A DNA stretch of 44,895 bases from Planctomycetota bacterium (GTDB taxonomy: Bacteria; Planctomycetota; Planctomycetia; Pirellulales; Pirellulaceae): NCBI GenBank assembly GCA_026692885.1, contig JAPLNJ010000689.1:1-44895 (forward strand). The letters are read 5' to 3'. A model generated the notes under the pieces. That model did not search any database. It was not told where the DNA came from and was given only the letters and a program-made list of their open reading frames with translations. Positions 41,662 through 44,895 of the stretch are shown piece after piece (position 1 is the first letter of the stretch; each line of letters starts with the position of its first letter). Position numbers and translations under genes: made by a program.

Positions 41662-42690
41662 ATGGTGATCCGAGTCGGCATCATTGGGATGGGATTCATG
41701 GGCCGTATGCACTTGTCGGGCTATCGGAAGCTGGCGAATGCGAAAGTCGTCGCCTACGCGGACAGCGACAAGAACAAGCGGAAGGGCAGGACGAACGGCG
41801 CCGGGAACCTCGGCGACACCAGCCAGGAGTTTGACGTCAAGTCCTTCGACAAGATCTACGACTCGGGCTTCAAGTTGATTGCCGATCCGCACGTCGAGCT
41901 GGTCGACATCTGCGTGCCCACCTGCGACCACAAAGACCTGTTCGTCGCCGCGGTCAAGGCCGGCAAACACGTGCTGTGTGAAAAGCCGATGGCCGTCAAG
42001 CCGGCGGATGTCAAGGCGATGGTCGCTGCGGGAAAGAAGACGCAGGGCGCTGTGATGATCGCGCAGTGTATCCGCTTCTGGCCGGCCTATGTGCTCTTGA
42101 AGGAATACGTGGATACGAAGCAGCTCGGCAAGTGCAAGAGCGTCATCCTGCGCCGGCAGGGCAGCAAAGGCTTGTGGAGTCCGTGGTACTTCCAGGCGGC
42201 GATCTCCGGCGGCGCGATCTATGATCTCCATGTCCACGACACCGATTACGTCAACTTCCTCTTCGGCAAACCCACGGCGGTCACCTCGTTCGGCTCCGTC
42301 GGCGGCACGACCGACAAGGGCGTCGACCACGTGGTGACCAACTACCACTATCCGAAGAACCAGGTCGAGGCCGTGACCGCAATCGGCGCTTGGCACCAGC
42401 ACAAGACCTGGCCGTTCTACATGGGCTACACGGCCGTCTTCGAACACGGCACGCTCGACTTCGACATCCAACGCCCGCAACCGGTGATGCTGTACACGGA
42501 CAAGTCCGCTGAGGAGATCAAGGTCGCGACGACGGACGGCTGGTTCGAAGAGATCAAGTACCTGATCGACTGCATTTCGAAAGGCGAGCCGCCGGCCTTG
42601 AACCCGCTCGCGTCGACGGCCGTCACTATGCAGATCGTGCAGGCGGAGGTGCGGTCGATCAAGAACGGAAGAGCGGAGGAGGTACTGTAA
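41662..42690 (+). CDS. Gfo/Idh/MocA-family oxidoreductase
   Basis: 342 aa with GGAAGGAGGG upstream (GTG at 41659 possible). N-terminal Rossmann fold: RVGIIGMGFMGRMHLSGY (Gly-x-Gly-x-x-Gly), AYADSD, and VLCEKPMAVKPADVKAM (the EKP motif of the family). The C-terminal domain has GGAIYDLHVHDTDYVNFLFG, with the catalytic-type Asp/His. Enzymes of this family oxidise or reduce sugars and inositols with NAD(P), often at C3, and are abundant in planctomycetes. No signal peptide, so cytosolic. It may handle products of the exported neighbours. Confidence 0.92.
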   Translation: MVIRVGIIGMGFMGRMHLSGYRKLANAKVVAYADSDKNKRKGRTNGAGNLGDTSQEFDVKSFDKIYDSGFKLIADPHVELVDICVPTCDHKDLFVAAVKAGKHVLCEKPMAVKPADVKAMVAAGKKTQGAVMIAQCIRFWPAYVLLKEYVDTKQLGKCKSVILRRQGSKGLWSPWYFQAAISGGAIYDLHVHDTDYVNFLFGKPTAVTSFGSVGGTTDKGVDHVVTNYHYPKNQVEAVTAIGAWHQHKTWPFYMGYTAVFEHGTLDFDIQRPQPVMLYTDKSAEEIKVATTDGWFEEIKYLIDCISKGEPPALNPLASTAVTMQIVQAEVRSIKNGRAEEVL

Positions 42691-42717
42691 CAGACAAGCC
42701 CGGATGATTCATGCTCC

Positions 42718-42859
42718 TGTAGGCCGGAACAAGCAACCGGAAGCACTGCCGGAACTTCGGTCGCTTCCGGCGCGCGGCGTCTGCACCAAGCGGGGTTTTC
42801 CTGCGAGCGTCGGTTGCGCCGTTCCGGCATAGCTTTGCACGACCTCGTTCCGGCCTACA
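42718..42859. repeat. inverted-repeat element, 142 bp
   Basis: TGTAGGCCGGAAC (42718-42730) and GTTCCGGCCTACA (42847-42859) are perfect 13-bp ends; the interior repeats GGAAGC/GCTTCC-like hairpins. Resembles the short mobile repeats seen elsewhere in the window. Confidence 0.65.
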
Positions 42860-42913
42860 TGACTAATCCGCTGCTAGCGTTTTGCGTCCCCTTATGATCA
42901 AAGCCGATCGCGA

Positions 42914-43915
42914 CTATTCGTCCTTCACTGCAAAGTCGCCCGGTTTGAGACCCTGGCGAAACTTTCCGCCGCCAAAAGGCGACGCTTTCCAGTCCCCGCC
43001 GACGTAGCCGACATCTGCTTTCTTGGGGATTTCGGACTCTCGGCCGACAGCCCAATAGATGCTGTTTACAACCAGGCGGCGGAGGTCCTCGCTTTCCATA
43101 TCCTGTGCGGCACCGATGGTACTCACCACAACTTTCGAGCTGCTGCCGAAATCGCGTTTGATCTCGCGGGTCCACACCATGGGCATAATCGACTTCTGCA
43201 AATTCGGTCGCGACTCGGGCGTCATGCCCGCCAGAACTTGGCCATGCATGAGCACGGTGGCATCCGCCGGGAGCCTGCTGATCCGATAGACGTCCGTCGG
43301 GCCCCAGACATCATGCACGCCGTTCAGGATGGGATGTGCTTCATGCAGGCCCGCCCGCAAGCCCCGCGTACTTTCCTTGCCGTGGTCGCCGTAGTGCCCT
43401 TTCCACGATTCACCAAACAAATCAACCGCGTAACCCCCGTTGCCGACATCAAAACGCGCATAGGGTGAGTTCTTGTCGTAGCGAAAGGACAGCAACGTGC
43501 AGCGGATTCCGAACACCGGCTTGCCCGTTTCCAGGAACTCGACGAAGGGCTTCATTTGCTCCTCAGGTAACGTCAGATCCATGGCAAACAGCACCATCAT
43601 ATCGGCACTCTTCAAGACGCTCATCCCGGGAATGTTGTTCTTCACACTCGGATCAACCGTGCCGTCCTTCGGGTTCATGGAGAACAGGACCGTACATTTG
43701 AACCCGTGCCGCTTCGCCAAAATCTTCGCGAGCATCGGCAGACTCTCTTCGCAGCGATACTCCCATTCGCCGCAGACGAACACGATCTGCTTCCCCTGCC
43801 CAGCGCCAGGACCGGGTTCGTAGGTGATCGTCCCCTCCTGTGCCGAAGCGATTCCGGCAAAACCGAGGAACACCGACAGCAATGCACCTGATAACAGACG
43901 ATTCGTTCCACACAT
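42914..43915 (-). CDS. exported ThuA-like protein
   Basis: 333 aa from the ATG at 43915 behind GGAAAGGGAAAATGTC (a TTG at 43933 is less likely). Signal peptide (LLSGALLSVFLGFAGIASA). Mature part: GKQIVFVCGEWEYRCEESLP, a core strand-helix pattern of the ThuA (trehalose utilisation)-like glutamine-amidotransferase fold, then FVEFLETGKPVFGIRC and later HPILNGVHDVWGP. ThuA-type proteins in planctomycetes accompany Gfo/Idh/MocA and DUF1080 genes, and are linked to 3-keto-sugar metabolism. It is convergent with the oxidoreductase gene. Confidence 0.85.
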   Translation of the reverse strand: MCGTNRLLSGALLSVFLGFAGIASAQEGTITYEPGPGAGQGKQIVFVCGEWEYRCEESLPMLAKILAKRHGFKCTVLFSMNPKDGTVDPSVKNNIPGMSVLKSADMMVLFAMDLTLPEEQMKPFVEFLETGKPVFGIRCTLLSFRYDKNSPYARFDVGNGGYAVDLFGESWKGHYGDHGKESTRGLRAGLHEAHPILNGVHDVWGPTDVYRISRLPADATVLMHGQVLAGMTPESRPNLQKSIMPMVWTREIKRDFGSSSKVVVSTIGAAQDMESEDLRRLVVNSIYWAVGRESEIPKKADVGYVGGDWKASPFGGGKFRQGLKPGDFAVKDE

Positions 43916-44005
43916 GACATTTTCCCTTTCCAATGTTTCGTCCCTAGCACGCTAACCGGCCCCACAGGCTGAGCGTGGGCACGCTCACGCTCACTTCGGC
44001 CCCGC

Positions 44006-44509
44006 TCACTTGGGGCCCGCCCACTTCGGCACCTTGACATCTGACGCCGAGTCCAGGCCCGGCGCAAATGGCTTGATGTCCAGCACCGGCGTTCCCTCGA
44101 AAGCGTCAATCTTATCCACCTCGATCACGTTGTCCTTCACGGCCAGCACCTTGCATAGGCTCAACCCAATCAGATTCGGCCGAACCGGCGCACGGCAGGC
44201 AAACACGCCTGTCAGCGGGTTGTTTTGGTCGCCCCGTGGATGAACCTGGAGGATCGACCGTTTCTGCGGCGTGTCGTTTTTGTCGAACCACCAGATCACT
44301 TGCACATGCGACCACTGCTCCAGTCCGAGGAGGCCATCCTGGTGTTTTTTGTCGAGAACAAGCATGCTCCGTTCCCCCAGCTTCTGGACTTGGCCGATGG
44401 GACGCAGCTTGAACTCGGTGGGTGTGGCTGGCTGGGTGTCTTCTGCTGCAACAGCGTGGCCTAGGTGGATTACGGCGGCCAGGATGAAGGCGATGACGAA
44501 ACGGGTCAT
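44006..44509 (-). CDS. exported TrmO/TsaA-like protein
   Basis: 167 aa from the ATG at 44509 (MTRFVIAFILAAVIHLGHAV, a signal peptide). The mature part follows the TsaA/TrmO fold: LRPIGQVQKLGERSMLVLDK, LGLEQWSHVQVIWWFDKNDT, HPRGDQNNPLTGVFACRAPV, RPNLIGLSLCKVLAVKDNVI and IDAFEGTPVLDIKPF. TrmO normally methylates t6A37 in tRNA in the cytosol, so export implies another use, or that the signal is misjudged. It is minus-strand beside the ThuA-like gene. Confidence 0.82.
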   Translation of the reverse strand: MTRFVIAFILAAVIHLGHAVAAEDTQPATPTEFKLRPIGQVQKLGERSMLVLDKKHQDGLLGLEQWSHVQVIWWFDKNDTPQKRSILQVHPRGDQNNPLTGVFACRAPVRPNLIGLSLCKVLAVKDNVIEVDKIDAFEGTPVLDIKPFAPGLDSASDVKVPKWAGPK

Positions 44510-44895
44510 GGTTGGCTCCGGTTGGCTGAGTGTGATTGGGGCGGATCGCAGGGTACATTCTACTGCAACTGGATCGTCACTGGCCATGTGGCCATTGTTC
44601 AGTTTCCGACCAAGTTGAGGACTGGGCTGATTTGTGGCTGCCGCTTCCAGTTCGTTCGTTCCGCATTCTGCAGAGCGGGTCGGGCGATCTGGCCGGGAGG
44701 GCGAGGCTCCTGCCGAGCCGCATTCGGCAAAGCCGGATGCGGCTCGGCTCCGCGGGAGCGTCGCCCTCCCAAGCGTCGCCCTCCCGAAAGGCCTGCCCGA
44801 AAAATACGGTTACCTGCCGGCCGACGAAGGCCTGCCTCTTGCGTCGCCTGGGGTCGGTGCGTTACCTTCCCAGTTGGAATGACCGGGCGCTGTAC
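44510..44895. other. right edge, no gene, with hairpin repeat
   Basis: No convincing gene to the end of the window. Contains the long hairpin repeat at 44695-44770 and a partial duplicate of its right end near 44772-44786. Confidence 0.5.
44695..44770. repeat. long imperfect hairpin repeat
   Basis: GGGAGGGCGAGGCTCC... pairs with ...GGGAGCGTCGCCCTCCC; the inner part GCCGAGCCGCATTCGGC pairs with GCCGGATGCGGCTCGGC. A repeat type I recall as common between planctomycete genes. Confidence 0.75.

Noticed and set aside
41560..42480. 306-codon minus-strand frame opposite the Gfo/Idh/MocA gene
   Set aside because: Antisense shadow; the plus-strand gene has the family motifs and a ribosome binding site.

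Overview
The window looks like chromosomal DNA of a planctomycete, probably of the Pirellulales type. The signs are a GC-rich sequence packed with short exported or membrane proteins, a protein starting with an Asn-Pro-Tyr-x-Ser-Pro stretch and ending in a zinc ribbon, an SHD1 domain, DUF1080/GH32, Gfo/Idh/MocA and ThuA-type sugar genes, SIMPL and SUKH proteins, and many intergenic palindromes. The taxonomic call is inference from gene content, not from a marker gene.

Layout. (1) 1-9300: mostly minus-strand small genes (membrane proteins, SIMPL protein, SMI1/KNR4-like protein, YdjM-like membrane protein, transglutaminase-like lipoprotein, zinc-ribbon membrane protein, response-regulator receiver), separated by gene-poor DNA with at least three copies of a GC-rich hairpin. 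(2) 9300-12300: an almost gene-free repeat field holding a second, truncated receiver gene, REP-like palindromes, direct repeats, and an AT-richer multi-hairpin structure bounded by 20-bp perfect arms. (3) 12300-17600: a 541-aa protein with a Cys motif reminiscent of replication initiators, a NACHT/STAND-type NTPase (defence candidate), and a tyrosine recombinase reading away from a tRNA-Arg(CCT) gene. (4) 17760-34618: an integrated mobile element of about 16.8 kb, bounded by a 40-bp direct repeat of the tRNA 5' half. (5) 34619-35096: remains of another integrase, cut off by a MITE-like repeat. (6) 35097-41601: two ~250-bp MITE-like repeats in opposite orientation bracketing a divergent pair of sugar genes (FAD-dependent oxidoreductase and DUF1080-LamG-GH32 protein). 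(7) 41660-44900: Gfo/Idh/MocA oxidoreductase, ThuA-like protein and an exported TrmO-like protein.

The element in (4) is the most interesting part. Its left end carries an integrase, and TGACACC-type boxes occur near both ends (candidate integrase arm sites). It then has a small HTH protein (possible excisionase), a fusion of a ParB-like domain with a Spo11/topoisomerase VI A-like module, a primase-helicase, and directly behind that an iteron- and palindrome-rich stretch that looks like a replication origin. Further right come a PLD-like protein, a small-terminase-like protein, an HExxH protein, an ERCC4 nuclease and an exported SNase-like protein. No capsid, portal, large terminase or conjugation gene was recognised. 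The order int - regulator - replication - origin - small-terminase-like resembles phage satellites (PICI-type elements). I propose it is a planctomycete satellite or integrative element with an unusual topoisomerase-like replication factor; that is inference.

The sugar genes on the right probably act on exported oligosaccharide breakdown (GH32-type hydrolysis, 3-keto-sugar chemistry), as is common in planctomycetes.
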